DNA of 64,000 nt from Elusimicrobiota bacterium (GTDB lineage Bacteria; Elusimicrobiota; Elusimicrobia; FEN-1173): NCBI GenBank assembly GCA_016721625.1, contig JADKHR010000001.1, forward strand, positions 1,612,001-1,676,000, written 5' to 3'. Each line of letters opens with the position of its first letter. Positions within the stretch are counted from its first letter, which is position 1. The position numbers were made by a program, and so were the translations under genes. Below the pieces are notes generated by a model, which made no database searches, was not told the origin of the DNA, and was given only the letters and a program-made list of their open reading frames with translations. Shown here one piece after another: positions 47,044 through 54,563 of this stretch.

Positions 47044-47604
47044 CTACACCTTGAACTCGCCGGTGAGGGACAGAAGGACCTCGCGCACTTTTTTAACTTC
47101 CGCCGCGGCGGCCGGAGGGAGCCCCGGGATATCGGCCAGGGCCCCCAGGGAGAGATCGAGTTCCGCGGCCCGTTGGCGGTCGGCGATCACCCGCTTTTGC
47201 AGGGATTCCACCATGAAATTAAAGGCGTCCCGCATATCTTTGAGCTTATCTTTTGGGCGAAGCTGAATCCGCGTGGTCAAGTCTCCCTCGGCCAGGCGAG
47301 ACAGGGATTTCTCCAAATTGACGAGCGGGCCCGCCACCCGGTGGGACAACCAGATCGTGACGAACCCCAAGACGAAGGCGAAAACGAGGAGCTGGATCAT
47401 GGGCAATTTCTGGGCTTTAAGGAAGATTTCGAGCATCCTCGGATCCCAACCCGCCTCTTGGCCGAAACTGAAATAGTAATCGGTGAGGACCATCACGAAC
47501 GAGAATCCCACGGCGCCCAAAACCCCCAGGACCAGCCGCCCCTGAATTTCCCGATTGACAAAAAAGCGACGCCGAGCGCTGAACAACGATTTTGATTCAT
47601 TCAT
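47044..47604 (-). CDS. HAMP-domain membrane protein
   Basis: 186 residues from ATG 47604, overlapping the carbonic anhydrase stop (ATG AAT GAA TGA), with AAAGGA upstream. Two transmembrane helices (LVLGVLGAVGFSFVMVLTDYY; LPMIQLLVFAFVLGFVTIWLS), then a HAMP domain: HRVAGPLVNLEKSLSRLAEGDLTTRIQLRPKDKLKDMRDAFNFMVESLQ. It ends in a short helix with no kinase, cyclase or chemoreceptor output domain. It may be a stand-alone HAMP signal relay or a scaffold. Coupling to the carbonic anhydrase gene suggests co-expression only. Confidence 0.83.
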   Translation of the reverse strand: MNESKSLFSARRRFFVNREIQGRLVLGVLGAVGFSFVMVLTDYYFSFGQEAGWDPRMLEIFLKAQKLPMIQLLVFAFVLGFVTIWLSHRVAGPLVNLEKSLSRLAEGDLTTRIQLRPKDKLKDMRDAFNFMVESLQKRVIADRQRAAELDLSLGALADIPGLPPAAAAEVKKVREVLLSLTGEFKV

Positions 47605-48232
47605 TTTGTTTTCCTTTGTTCTTTTCAATTCGTTCGTCCCCATCGGGAAACCCCTGCAGGTCGCGGAGCAAGCCGTCATGCAGGTCGTAGATCCAGCCGT
47701 GAACGGCCAGCGGCTGGCCCCGCTCTCGGGCGCGCACGACGATCGGAAGGTTGTTGAGAACCCGAACCTGCTCCAGAACGTTGAACTCACAAAGCTTTTT
47801 CCAGCGCGTTTCGTCGTTTGAAAGCGCCGCCAGTTCGGAGGCGCGAGCCTTTCGGATGGCGCGGATCTGGCCGATCCAGCCTTCCAGTGGATTCGTGGTG
47901 GGAGGGCCGAAAGCGGCCTGAACTCCGCCGCAACGATAGTGCCCGCACACAATGATATGCGCGATCCCCAAAACATCCACGGCATACTGCAAGACGGCCA
48001 AACAATTGGGATCGTCCGGTGGGACGATATTGGCGACGTTTCGGTGAACGAACAGTTCGCCGGGCGCAAGTCCGACGATTTCGTTGGCCGGAACACGGCT
48101 ATCGGCGCACCCGATCCAAAGGTATTCCGGACGCTGGATTCCGCAAAGACGCTCAAAAAACGCGGGGTCCCGCCGCCTTTGCTCCGAAGACCAGGCGCGG
48201 TTATTGGCAAACAGCTGTGGAAGGAAACGCAT
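47597..48232 (-). CDS. can: Beta-class carbonic anhydrase
   Basis: 211 residues from ATG 48232; an earlier ATG (48250) lies in a repeat-like tract. Zinc and catalytic motifs are intact: IGCADSRVPANEI (Cys plus Asp-Arg dyad) and IIVCGHYRCGGVQAAF (His and Cys). Also ELFVHRNVANIV and AVHGWIYDLHDGLL. It interconverts CO2 and bicarbonate in the cytoplasm, typically supplying carboxylases. Upstream bases 48237-48272 carry a small C-rich/G-rich hairpin fragment related to the dispersed CCTCCCCTT repeats. Confidence 0.95.
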   Translation of the reverse strand: MRFLPQLFANNRAWSSEQRRRDPAFFERLCGIQRPEYLWIGCADSRVPANEIVGLAPGELFVHRNVANIVPPDDPNCLAVLQYAVDVLGIAHIIVCGHYRCGGVQAAFGPPTTNPLEGWIGQIRAIRKARASELAALSNDETRWKKLCEFNVLEQVRVLNNLPIVVRARERGQPLAVHGWIYDLHDGLLRDLQGFPDGDERIEKNKGKQNE

Positions 48233-48272
48233 CCCTACACCCCCTTCCAAAGGAAAAGGGGGACGGTGTCCC

Positions 48273-49013
48273 CTATTTCCCCATGAGTTTATTGATTTCG
48301 TTGAGCAGGGCTTGAATCTTTACGCGTTGGTTAGATTCCAAGGATTGGGTCTTTAGCAGTTCATCGAAGTACTCCCTTGGATAATCAGCCATCCTTGCAT
48401 CGCCGATGGCAACGAATCGCATGACAAAATCAATCTTTTTCTCGAGAGGCTCCTGCGAGACCAATAAATCCTTCATCTCGCTCATGTAGAATCCATCCGA
48501 ACGTTGCTTGGCTTTTTTGAAAAGCCACTCAAACTCAGAAGCCACCCATCCGGTCCATGGACTATCGTGATGGCCTTGCAAATCCGCGACCCGGGCCAGC
48601 AGTGTGGTGATCCTCGAGGAGGGAATGGGACCCAAATTCGCCTTTAGGACCATTTCGCTTCGTGGTTCGCCATCCGTGAGCAAAGCCGCGCCCAACTCTT
48701 TCGCCAGAGGGTCGCCCGCTGGAAGCCTGTTGATGCCGACCCTCAAGCTGTCCTCATAGATCAACCGAGCCCATTTGTGGAAAAGATCCCTCGTGTCGGC
48801 CGGCACGCCCGTTGAATTCATGCGACTTTGGAAATCCCACACGCTTTTCTGAGCTTTCACAAGTTCCTCGTGGAAACGGAAACGATCCGTCGACGAAAAA
48901 GCACTGGAAGGGCTGGTTGCGGCCACGGCCCTAGTGGCATAGACCGCCGCCGCCCACACGCCCGCGACCGACAATGCGATCATCACTCCCGATGTTATGC
49001 GCCTGTTTTTCAA
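48273..49013 (-). CDS. Uncharacterised exported protein
   Basis: About 246 residues from TTG 49013 (GGGGGG just upstream); a GTG at 49031 is also possible. N-terminal signal or anchor helix (ITSGVMIALSVAGVWAAAVYATRAVAA). The rest is helical and charged (DLFHKWARLIYEDSLRVGINRLP; EWLFKKAKQRSDGFYMSEMKDL), with no family I recognise. It lies just outside the last attC site of the integron array and has no attC at its own 3' end. It is either the chromosomal border gene or a terminal cassette that lost its site. Confidence 0.6.
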   Translation of the reverse strand: MKNRRITSGVMIALSVAGVWAAAVYATRAVAATSPSSAFSSTDRFRFHEELVKAQKSVWDFQSRMNSTGVPADTRDLFHKWARLIYEDSLRVGINRLPAGDPLAKELGAALLTDGEPRSEMVLKANLGPIPSSRITTLLARVADLQGHHDSPWTGWVASEFEWLFKKAKQRSDGFYMSEMKDLLVSQEPLEKKIDFVMRFVAIGDARMADYPREYFDELLKTQSLESNQRVKIQALLNEINKLMGK

Positions 49014-49070
49014 AACACCCCCCTTATACACAAATATTTTTTTCTTAGCCGTTCCTGATGAAATGGATCC

Positions 49071-49132
49071 CCAACGTTAGAATTCAGCGGCGGGCCACCG
49101 TGTGGCCCGTCCGCTGGAATGAATGGTTGGGC
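49071..49132 (-). other. attC site 1 (distal end of the array)
   Basis: CAACGTTAG...GCGGCGGGCC / GGCCCGTCCGC...GTTGGGC. The long paired arms and central loop are almost the same as in the sites at 53309 and 55206. Confidence 0.85.
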
Positions 49133-49142
49133 AAGTTTTTCT

Positions 49143-49397
49143 TCATTTAATGCGTTGGTCATAATCCGAATGAGACCCAATCCAAAACCAGAGGTACCCT
49201 TCAGGGATAGTCACGGCCAATGCCCGATAAGAAATACCAATGCGAACAGAGCGGAATCTTTTTATGACTTTAAAATACAGGGAAGGATGATGGCCATTTT
49301 CTTTGAGGAGCTTAAAATTCTTGTCGGCCAAAAGACGGATGCTTTTGGGAAGTTTTCGGTAGCACTTCCAAAAATCAGGGGAAGCGAGATGGTTCAA
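49143..49397 (-). CDS. RelE/ParE-like toxin of a cassette-borne TA pair
   Basis: 84 residues from a TTG overlapping the antitoxin stop (TTGA). Sequence LASPDFWKCYRKLPKSIRLLADKNFKLLKENGHHPSLYFKVI..FRSVRIGISYRALAV..YLWFWIGSHSDYDQRI is the compact RelE/ParE/HigB-type fold, with the typical late basic and aromatic residues. It would act as an mRNA interferase or gyrase poison held in check by the upstream partner. The cassette ends in attC 49071-49132. TA cassettes are known to stabilise integron arrays. Confidence 0.8.
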   Translation of the reverse strand: MNHLASPDFWKCYRKLPKSIRLLADKNFKLLKENGHHPSLYFKVIKRFRSVRIGISYRALAVTIPEGYLWFWIGSHSDYDQRIK

Positions 49398-49591
49398 AGC
49401 TCTTTGACTTTGCCGAGTTTATAAGAGGCCAGTGCTTTTTCCGCTAATCGGTTGAGTTTTCCGGATTTCACGTCACGAGCCATTTGGGTGTCCCACGATC
49501 TAGAATCAAATCGTTGAAACCATACCCGAAAAGCGGCTAATCGTGGACGAGGAAGTTTTTTAATTTGACGTTCAATTTCTTGGATGGTCAT
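49394..49591 (-). CDS. Antitoxin partner
   Basis: 65 residues from ATG 49591 with GGAGGACGTG upstream. MTIQEIERQIKKLPRPRLAAFRVWFQRFDSRSWDTQMARDVKSGKLNRLAEKALASYKLGKVKEL: a short helical DNA-binding-like start and a C-terminal segment resembling small antitoxins that neutralise RelE/ParE toxins. It precedes the toxin with overlapping codons, the usual order. No separate promoter could be called in the 80 bp upstream. Confidence 0.75.
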   Translation of the reverse strand: MTIQEIERQIKKLPRPRLAAFRVWFQRFDSRSWDTQMARDVKSGKLNRLAEKALASYKLGKVKEL

Positions 49592-49619
49592 CACGTCCTC
49601 CTTGTTGGAATCATTTTAT

Positions 49620-49674
49620 CATTTAGCCCTTAGCGGCGCCCGTTCTATGCGTACGCCGCACCGCCGGGTTGGGC
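49620..49674 (-). other. attC site 2 (degenerate)
   Basis: AGCGGCGCCCG / CGCCGCACCGCCGGGTTGGGC resembles the site at 50693, but the outer left core is mutated (TTTAGCCC instead of GCCCAAC). It may recombine poorly. Confidence 0.6.
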
Positions 49675-49680
49675 CGCCAT

Positions 49681-50055
49681 TCACTTGCCCCGAAATTTGG
49701 GTGGTTCCTTGCCCTGGCATTTGATCGTTACAGCATCGAGAAAAAATGAATCTTCCGAATCGCAATAGATAGAAACCTGAGTTTTCCAACGAGACGGTTT
49801 CAGCATATCTTCAAATTGCCAGCATGTTGCCAGGACTGAATTCTTATCGTCGAGTATCCAAGCTTCACATTTCCAGCTATTGTAGAAACCTTCAAGCACA
49901 AAGGGGGTCGTGGCAGTTATTGAGTCTTTGACCGCAACCTCACTTTTATAGTCGAGTCCCCCGCGTTGCTGATGAATAACAAGGGTTTGATCTTTACCAA
50001 AGCATATACCGCTACCCGCAAAAAGAAAAAAAAAGGCCCTGATATAATTCTTCAT
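49681..50055 (-). CDS. Cassette gene: small exported protein of unknown function
   Basis: 124 residues from ATG 50055; upstream codons in frame lie inside an attC. The signal peptide is MKNYIRAFFFLFAGSGICFGKD. The mature part has four Cys (SWKCEAWILDD, VLATCWQFEDM, VSIYCDSEDS, VTIKCQGKEP), compatible with a disulfide-stabilised periplasmic domain. No family recognised. The stop lies 7 bp from attC 49620-49674, as in standard cassettes. Confidence 0.65.
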   Translation of the reverse strand: MKNYIRAFFFLFAGSGICFGKDQTLVIHQQRGGLDYKSEVAVKDSITATTPFVLEGFYNSWKCEAWILDDKNSVLATCWQFEDMLKPSRWKTQVSIYCDSEDSFFLDAVTIKCQGKEPPKFRGK

Positions 50056-50066
50056 GAAATACTCCG

Positions 50067-50127
50067 GCCCAACGTTAAAGGTCAGCGGGGCCGCGAGAGC
50101 GGCCTCCGCTGGACCGCATTGTTGGAC
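50067..50127 (-). other. attC site 3
   Basis: GCCCAACGTTAAAGGTCAGC ... GGCCTCCGCTGGACCG..GTTGGAC. Same subtype as the site at 52754 (TCAGCGGGGC / GCCTCCGCTGGACCG). Confidence 0.82.
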
Positions 50128-50298
50128 AAGGAATGACACAAGGACACACCTGCCCAACGTTACTATGCGGCTGAAATGAATGAGCCGCGCCCCCAAACTG
50201 ATTTTGACTTTGCCGTGAGACGATGACGGCGTTGCTTAAAATTGTCACTCTTCTATTTCACTGTAACTGCGTGCCATCTCTGTATGATTCTTGAGAGG
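50128..50298. other. ORF-less segment with an attC half-site
   Basis: After a 24-bp spacer, GCCCAACGTTACTATGCGGC (50152-50171) starts like an attC, but its second arm is missing; only a small GCGGCT/AGCCGC hairpin follows. The next 100 bp have no ORF. It could be a decayed cassette or one holding a non-coding RNA or promoter. Confidence 0.45.
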
Positions 50299-50371
50299 TC
50301 CAACGGACTAGCTAAGCCGCGATGGCACGCGGTTTGCGCGTGGCATCGTCGGCTTAAGCGCCGGGTTGGGC
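50299..50371 (-). other. attC site 4
   Basis: TCCAACGGACTAGCTAAGCC ... CGTCGGCTTAAGCG..GTTGGGC, with a long GCACGC/GCGTGGC central stem. Related to the site at 53847 (AAGCCGCG / CGTCGGCTT). Confidence 0.82.
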
Positions 50372-50372
50372 A

Positions 50373-50681
50373 TTACCTTCGGACCTTCGCGATAACGAAC
50401 ATCGCAACAGTGGTGCCTACCAACCCCCAGAGCTGCCCATAGAAAACTTTGCCGAAAAACGGAGATACGTAGACCGAGCCCCCGCCTCTGCTAACAATGG
50501 GAAAAAAGTGCAACGCATCAGGGGTGTGGCTAGCAAGAAAGATGAGGCAAAGGGCTGCGACAGACAGGGCAACAAACTGAAGCACCCAAAAAAGAGTCAG
50601 GACGACATCAAGCGGCCGATTTTGCCAGCTCAATCGCAGCACTGAGACCAAATTCGGTTTTGGCATAACCAGGAAATTCAT
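50373..50681 (-). CDS. Cassette gene: small membrane protein
   Basis: 102 residues; MNFLVMPKPN then two hydrophobic helices (VVLTLFWVLQFVALSVAALCLIFLA; VFYGQLWGLVGTTVAMFVIAKV) separated by a short loop with PIVSRGGGSVYVSPFFGK. The stop lies just before the attC core. No known family; typical of orphan cassette products. Confidence 0.65.
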   Translation of the reverse strand: MNFLVMPKPNLVSVLRLSWQNRPLDVVLTLFWVLQFVALSVAALCLIFLASHTPDALHFFPIVSRGGGSVYVSPFFGKVFYGQLWGLVGTTVAMFVIAKVRR

Positions 50682-50692
50682 TTACGCTCCAT

Positions 50693-50752
50693 GCCCAACG
50701 AAAAAGCTCAGCGGCGCCCGCTGTTGGCGTCCGCTGGAGCGCCGGGTTGGGC
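50693..50752 (-). other. attC site 5
   Basis: GCCCAACGAAAAAGCTCAGC ... GTCCGCTGGAGCGCCGGGTTGGGC. The 3' end of the upstream cassette gene runs into this site (stop at 50708). Confidence 0.83.
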
Positions 50753-51246
50753 ACTCCCGCGTGACAGTTTAGAACGTAACTTTCCATATCTGTATCCAAC
50801 CCAGAGGAACAAGGATAGGCAGTAAACAGCAATCAATGTGATTACAAACCTAGGAAGAGACCAGTGCAACACAGCTGTGTTGAAATGCCATCCAGCAAGG
50901 ACAAGAATCGACAACGTGACTGAAAGGATTATTCTTTTAATATCCAAAGCGTTACGCCGTTTTGGCGGTGTGTAGGTTTTATACTGATCGCAAATATTTA
51001 ATAGGTCAGCCAAGCCAATTTCTTTGTCAATTGGCATATCGAAAGGCATCATGAGCGTAGTGCCAGAACCCACACGCATCAAGGGTTTTTGAAACTCATC
51101 CCCGTGCAACGTAACCTGGAGTGAGTATCGGTCTGGTGCCTCAAGAGCTATTACAGACCACCTGGGTCGAGGGTCCAATGAGCTTTTTAAAACAACATGG
51201 TTACTGTCAGAACCATGTTCAACGTAAAAAGTTGCAGGCCCAAAGC

Positions 51247-51255
51247 GGTTCTCTA
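51247..51255. repeat. 9-bp target-site duplication, left
   Basis: GGTTCTCTA, identical to 52685-52693, directly bordering the IS256 ends. Confidence 0.8.
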
Positions 51256-52684
51256 GAGATATTGTCAAATGTTGTGGGTGGGATTTGAGGAGCGTATCCC
51301 ATCCGGTCGTAAATTAGGCGGCCATTTCCAGTTCAACCCCGTCTTTGAATTGGATCCCTTTCCACACCGCCGTCAACTTTTTGTATCCCCGTAATTTCCG
51401 CCACCGCTTCTGCGCCGATTCCGCCAACTTATAAACCATCGTCAACGTCGCGATCCGTGAACCGCATCCCTTCGTTCTTTTTGTCCGTAGACGCACCGTT
51501 GCAAATGTCGACTCAATCACGTTCGTGCTTCGAATCGACAACCAATGTTCCGCCGGGAAATCGTAGAACGTGAGCAAACTCTCCCGGTTCCTGTTGATCG
51601 TTTCCACCGCCTTCGGATATTTCAGTTCGAACTCTTTGACGAAAGCGTCAAAGGCGGCGTGTCCTTCCTCTTTCGTCGGCGCCAGGTAAATGTCGTGGAT
51701 CATTTGCTTCCCTTTCCCTTGAAGACTCTTCGGAAGCTTGTCCAGCGCGTTGACTGTTTTATGAACCCAACAAAGCTGGGTCTTCGTGCCGGGGAATTCC
51801 TCCGACAGCGCCGCCCAGAACCCCAACGCGCCGTCACCAATCGCCAACTTTGGCCCCTTCGCCAATCCACGCCGTTTTAATGTCCGTAAAACGGACTGCC
51901 AGCTTTCCTTCGACTCCCGAAACCCGTCCTCCACCGCCACCAGTTCTTTGGTTCCGTCTTCCTTCGCCCCAATAATCACCAGAATACACTGCCGATCATC
52001 GTCCAGCCGGACGTTGAAATAGATTCCGTCCACCCACCAGTAAACATATTCGCTCTTCGATATGTCCCGTCCGATCCATTCTTGGTAATCCTGTTCCCAG
52101 ATCCGCTTCATCCGCACCACGCTTTCCGCTGAAAATCCCAGCACCTTTTCCCCGACCAGCTTCTCCAGGACTTCCGTGAAATCCCCGTGGAGATCCCTTT
52201 CAAATACAGGAACGGCACCAGCTCCTCCAGGTTCTTGGTCTTCCTCAAATACGGCGGGATCAGGATCGACTGAAATCGTGGCTCCCCGTCCCTTTCAGAA
52301 CCCGGTCGTCCACACGAGGAGGCTCAATGTCCAAGGGGCCGGCTCCGTCACCAAGACCCGCCGGTTTTGTTTTCCGTTGCGGACAATCAACCGATGCCCG
52401 TGTTCGTCCACCCGGGCCGCATGGCGTTGACAAAAATATCCACCTCTTCGTTCAGCGCCACTTCCATAGCCGTTGCGCCCCGCGGCGCACGATCTCTTCC
52501 AGCGTACCCACCACCCCCTTGCCCTTCTGGTTTTTCTGCCCGAATTGTTTTAACATCTTTCATAAGCGTATCCTCCTGGGTTCGGTGGCGTCAACCACCG
52601 GGTTTTTGTTTCCTTTCACCAGACAGGATACGCTTTTCTTTTTTATCCCCTCAACCCCTCACCCACAACTTTTGAGTATATCTC
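51256..52684 (-). mobile_element. IS256-family insertion sequence, 1429 bp
   Basis: The ends are imperfect inverted repeats of about 36 bp: GAGATATTGTCAAATGTTGT at 51256 against the inverse of the right end (GAGATATACTCAAAAGTTGT), continuing GGGTG. They are flanked by a 9-bp direct duplication GGTTCTCTA. The single transposase gene is on the minus strand. Size, end structure and 8-9-bp duplication fit IS256. Confidence 0.85.
51314..52556 (-). pseudogene. IS256-family (Mutator-type) transposase, frameshifted N-terminus
   Basis: The intact C-terminal part (51314-52144) has the family core: YVYWWVDGIYFNVRLDD (first Asp), AIGDGALGFWAALSEEFP (second Asp), QLCWVHKTVNALDKLP and IRSTNVIESTFATVRLRTKRTKG (Glu in the NxxES motif). 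Upstream, readable pieces in shifting frames (MLKQFGQKNQKGKGVVGTLEEIV; ALNEEVDIFVN; IPPYLRKTKNLEELVPFLYLKGIS) make the missing N-terminus. Each break is fixed by one extra G or C in a short run, e.g. CCCC at 52183-52186. It could be an active gene misread, or a dead copy. Confidence 0.8.
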
Positions 52685-52753
52685 GGTTCTCTAAGGCGGC
52701 GAGCAACTTTAGAATCGATTGATTGTAGTCTTTGGTTTCATTCATATTAAAGT

Positions 52754-52814
52754 GCCCAACGTCATAAGGTCAGCGGGGCGCCCGTGGCGCCTCCGCTGGA
52801 CCGTCTGGTTGGGC
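52754..52814 (-). other. attC site 6
   Basis: GCCCAACGTCATAAGGTCAG ... GCGCCTCCGCTGGACCGTCTGGTTGGGC. Belongs to the cassette of 52824-53294. Confidence 0.85.
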
Positions 52815-52823
52815 TAAGCTCCT

Positions 52824-53294
52824 TCATTGGAATGAGATAACACCATTTTTAATCAAGAAGTAAACTACAGTCAGCCCGATGGCCGCCAAAACAATGATTG
52901 TGAGCAAAACATTAACGGCAGTCGATGAGCCGAATCCAAGTCTCTTGATTTGTTTCCACTGAAATCGGCTCTGGAATCTCACAAAGTCTTTGCAATATTC
53001 GTCAACTATTTGAATAACATCGGTCTCGCTAAGTGTGTCGGGGTAAGCCTCAAATGAGCCAACGCCGGACCGGTATTGTATTACCCACTCATCTACCAGT
53101 GATAGGTTCATAATATTCAAAGGTAGCTTGTCTGCAGAATCTAAGGGACTGTTTTCATCAAAAACAAAGAGATCAATATCGAGTTTCTCTCGGTTATCAG
53201 CGACAACGCGACTACCAATTAATTCTTTCAGCGGAGTGATCCATTGATCTCTCAGGGAATATTCAAATACTTGGCCATTAATTTTTATCTTCAA
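52824..53294 (-). CDS. Cassette gene: tail-anchored protein of unknown function
   Basis: 156 residues. A soluble, acidic N-terminal domain (MKIKINGQVFEYSLRDQWITPLKELIGSRVV; DIDLFVFDENSPLD) is followed by one C-terminal transmembrane helix (VNVLLTIIVLAAIGLTVVYFLI). The base composition is AT-richer than the flanking chromosome. No family recognised. Confidence 0.68.
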   Translation of the reverse strand: MKIKINGQVFEYSLRDQWITPLKELIGSRVVADNREKLDIDLFVFDENSPLDSADKLPLNIMNLSLVDEWVIQYRSGVGSFEAYPDTLSETDVIQIVDEYCKDFVRFQSRFQWKQIKRLGFGSSTAVNVLLTIIVLAAIGLTVVYFLIKNGVISFQ

Positions 53295-53308
53295 TCACTT
53301 CTCCTAAG

Positions 53309-53372
53309 GCCCAACGTAAGAATTCAGCGGCGGGCCGCCGTGTGGCCCGTCCGCTGGAATGAATTGTTAGAT
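53309..53372 (-). other. attC site 7
   Basis: GCCCAACGTAAGAATTCAGC ... GTCCGCTGGAATGAATTGTTAGAT, near-identical stem to sites at 49071 and 55206. Confidence 0.87.
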
Positions 53373-53840
53373 ATGAAATTGCTTAAGTTCAAATCTCTCA
53401 TATGTTTTTTCAATATGATGGTCGCCGTCATATTCGTTGCAATTTCTACAAGCGAACGACAAATACCACGGCATGAACCAAAACTGTTTGCACTTGGTGC
53501 ACTTAGCCAATGAGACATCTGTGTCATTCTCGGCGTCTTTAATGACTCCCATTTCATTACCGATTACCACGAGAGTCTGGGGATTCCACCAATCAGGGTT
53601 GTTCACGGCCCCAGCAAGAGCTTTCGTTTTCTCAGCGCCAGGAACCAGAGGCCCCTTTACCTCAAGAACAGTGTGAATTTTCGGCAGCCAAAAATCAGGT
53701 AAATATTTAATGGAATCGATTTGAAATCCGTTTACCTCATAAGCCCACTCAATCCCGTAGGAATCAAAGGTTAGAGCGTAGCTGGCCTCGAGTTTACTCC
53801 TGAATCTAATGTTTTTATAGTTGGTCGGAATCGCTTCCAT
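53367..53840 (-). CDS. Cassette gene: PD-(D/E)XK nuclease-like protein with zinc ribbon
   Basis: 157 residues. NIRFRSKLEASYALTFDSYGIEWAYE is followed by KYLPDFWLPKIHTVLEVKGPL: the PDF...(E)VK arrangement with an N-terminal Glu is the PD-(D/E)XK core as in small restriction-like and repair nucleases. The C-terminus holds a CxxC...CxxC ribbon (CTKCKQFWFMPW, FACRNCNEYDGDHH). No methylase is nearby, so self versus non-self discrimination, if any, is unclear. It could be an anti-phage or DNA-processing cassette. The stop overlaps the attC core GTTAGAT. Confidence 0.75.
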   Translation of the reverse strand: MEAIPTNYKNIRFRSKLEASYALTFDSYGIEWAYEVNGFQIDSIKYLPDFWLPKIHTVLEVKGPLVPGAEKTKALAGAVNNPDWWNPQTLVVIGNEMGVIKDAENDTDVSLAKCTKCKQFWFMPWYLSFACRNCNEYDGDHHIEKTYERFELKQFHI

Positions 53841-53846
53841 TCAAAT

Positions 53847-53912
53847 ATCTAACGTTGGAATTAAGCCGCGCGGGTGGTGTGTGCCCGCGTCGGCTTGAAT
53901 GAATTGTTGGGC
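53847..53912 (-). other. attC site 8
   Basis: ATCTAACGTTGGAATTAAGC ... CGTCGGCTTGAATGAATTGTTGGGC. It closely resembles the classical aadA-type attC sequence when read on the minus strand. Confidence 0.87.
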
Positions 53913-53959
53913 AAATATGACTTCATTCTTCAGCCTTTTTGTACTCTCGTCTTGCTCAA

Positions 53960-54484
53960 TTATTCTTGTCGGGTTCCTGTTTTTATTTCTGTTTCTTGTG
54001 GGGTTCCATCTGTTGGCTTGGGAGGAACAAGTTTCACTTCCTTTGTTTCATCCATTTCAACGGTCCCGCTTACGGTGTAATTTTCTATAGTTTTTCCGCA
54101 AAAAATGCGATCAACTTCGATTGAAAAGGCGGTGTCTGCATCCCCCTTGATAAACAAATGCATTGCCGGTTGGGGTTTAACCACAGATATGTGCCGAATT
54201 TCTCTCATAGGGCTGGCCGAATCTTCGGCAGAAGCTTCAAGGTCGTTTGACCCACCTATGCATTCCATCGCTACATCGCTTCCAGGAATTTCTTCAACAA
54301 TGGTTTCGTCATTAAGAAAACCAGTTCGGTGGCCGGCTCCATCCTCCAGCCACACTGAAAATAAATACGCTTCGTTAATCGATCGGTCATGTGAAATACT
54401 AAAAACCTCTTGGCATGCCGCAAATAAATTGTTCGGCATAATCGCATATGTTAATACAGACAAACAGAGCATCCTCTTGGCCAT
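53960..54484 (-). CDS. Cassette gene: exported protein of unknown function
   Basis: 174 residues. Signal peptide MAKRMLCLSVLTYAIMPNNLFAACQEV. The mature part is acidic (DGAGHRTGFLNDETIVEEIPGSDVAMECIGG; SIEVDRIFCGKTIENYTVSGTVEMDETKEVKLVPP) with four Cys and a Thr/Pro/Glu-rich tail. No domain recognised. The AT-rich codon use differs from the chromosome and supports foreign origin. Confidence 0.66.
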   Translation of the reverse strand: MAKRMLCLSVLTYAIMPNNLFAACQEVFSISHDRSINEAYLFSVWLEDGAGHRTGFLNDETIVEEIPGSDVAMECIGGSNDLEASAEDSASPMREIRHISVVKPQPAMHLFIKGDADTAFSIEVDRIFCGKTIENYTVSGTVEMDETKEVKLVPPKPTDGTPQETEIKTGTRQE

Positions 54485-54500
54485 GTTTTCATTCCCCCGG

Positions 54501-54563
54501 GCTCAACGTATGAAGTTCACCGGCGCGTGCCGTGTACGCGTCCGGTGGAACGAATTGTTATGT
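54501..54563 (-). other. attC site 9
   Basis: GCTCAACGTATGAAGTTCAC ... GTCCGGTGGAACGAATTGTTATGT. A distinct subtype (CACCGGCGCG / CGCGTCCGGTG). Confidence 0.83.

Larger units (their letters stand above)
50708..52745 (-). pseudogene. Cassette gene disrupted by an IS256 element
   Basis: The original start is ATG at 52745 (MNETKDYNQSILKLLAALEN). After 61 bases the reading is split by the IS (51256-52684) with duplicated GGTTCTCTA. Removing the IS and one duplication joins to RFGPATFYVEHGSDSN with the frame kept, giving 199 residues. The protein has a soluble N-terminal half and two hydrophobic helices (IILSVTLSILVLAGW; FVITLIAVYCLSLFLWVG), ending in attC-encoded residues (SAQPGAPADANSGRR). Function is unknown. 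The fragment left of the IS can still be read from a TTG in the IS end. Confidence 0.78.

Noticed and set aside
47044..48210. A single 388-residue ORF over the carbonic anhydrase and HAMP genes
   Set aside because: The first 200 residues are an out-of-frame shadow of carbonic anhydrase; only the HAMP part from 47604 is real.
49620..49674. Degenerate attC as a tRNA-like hairpin
   Set aside because: No cloverleaf, anticodon stem or CCA-like end can be drawn. It matches the attC at 50693 instead.
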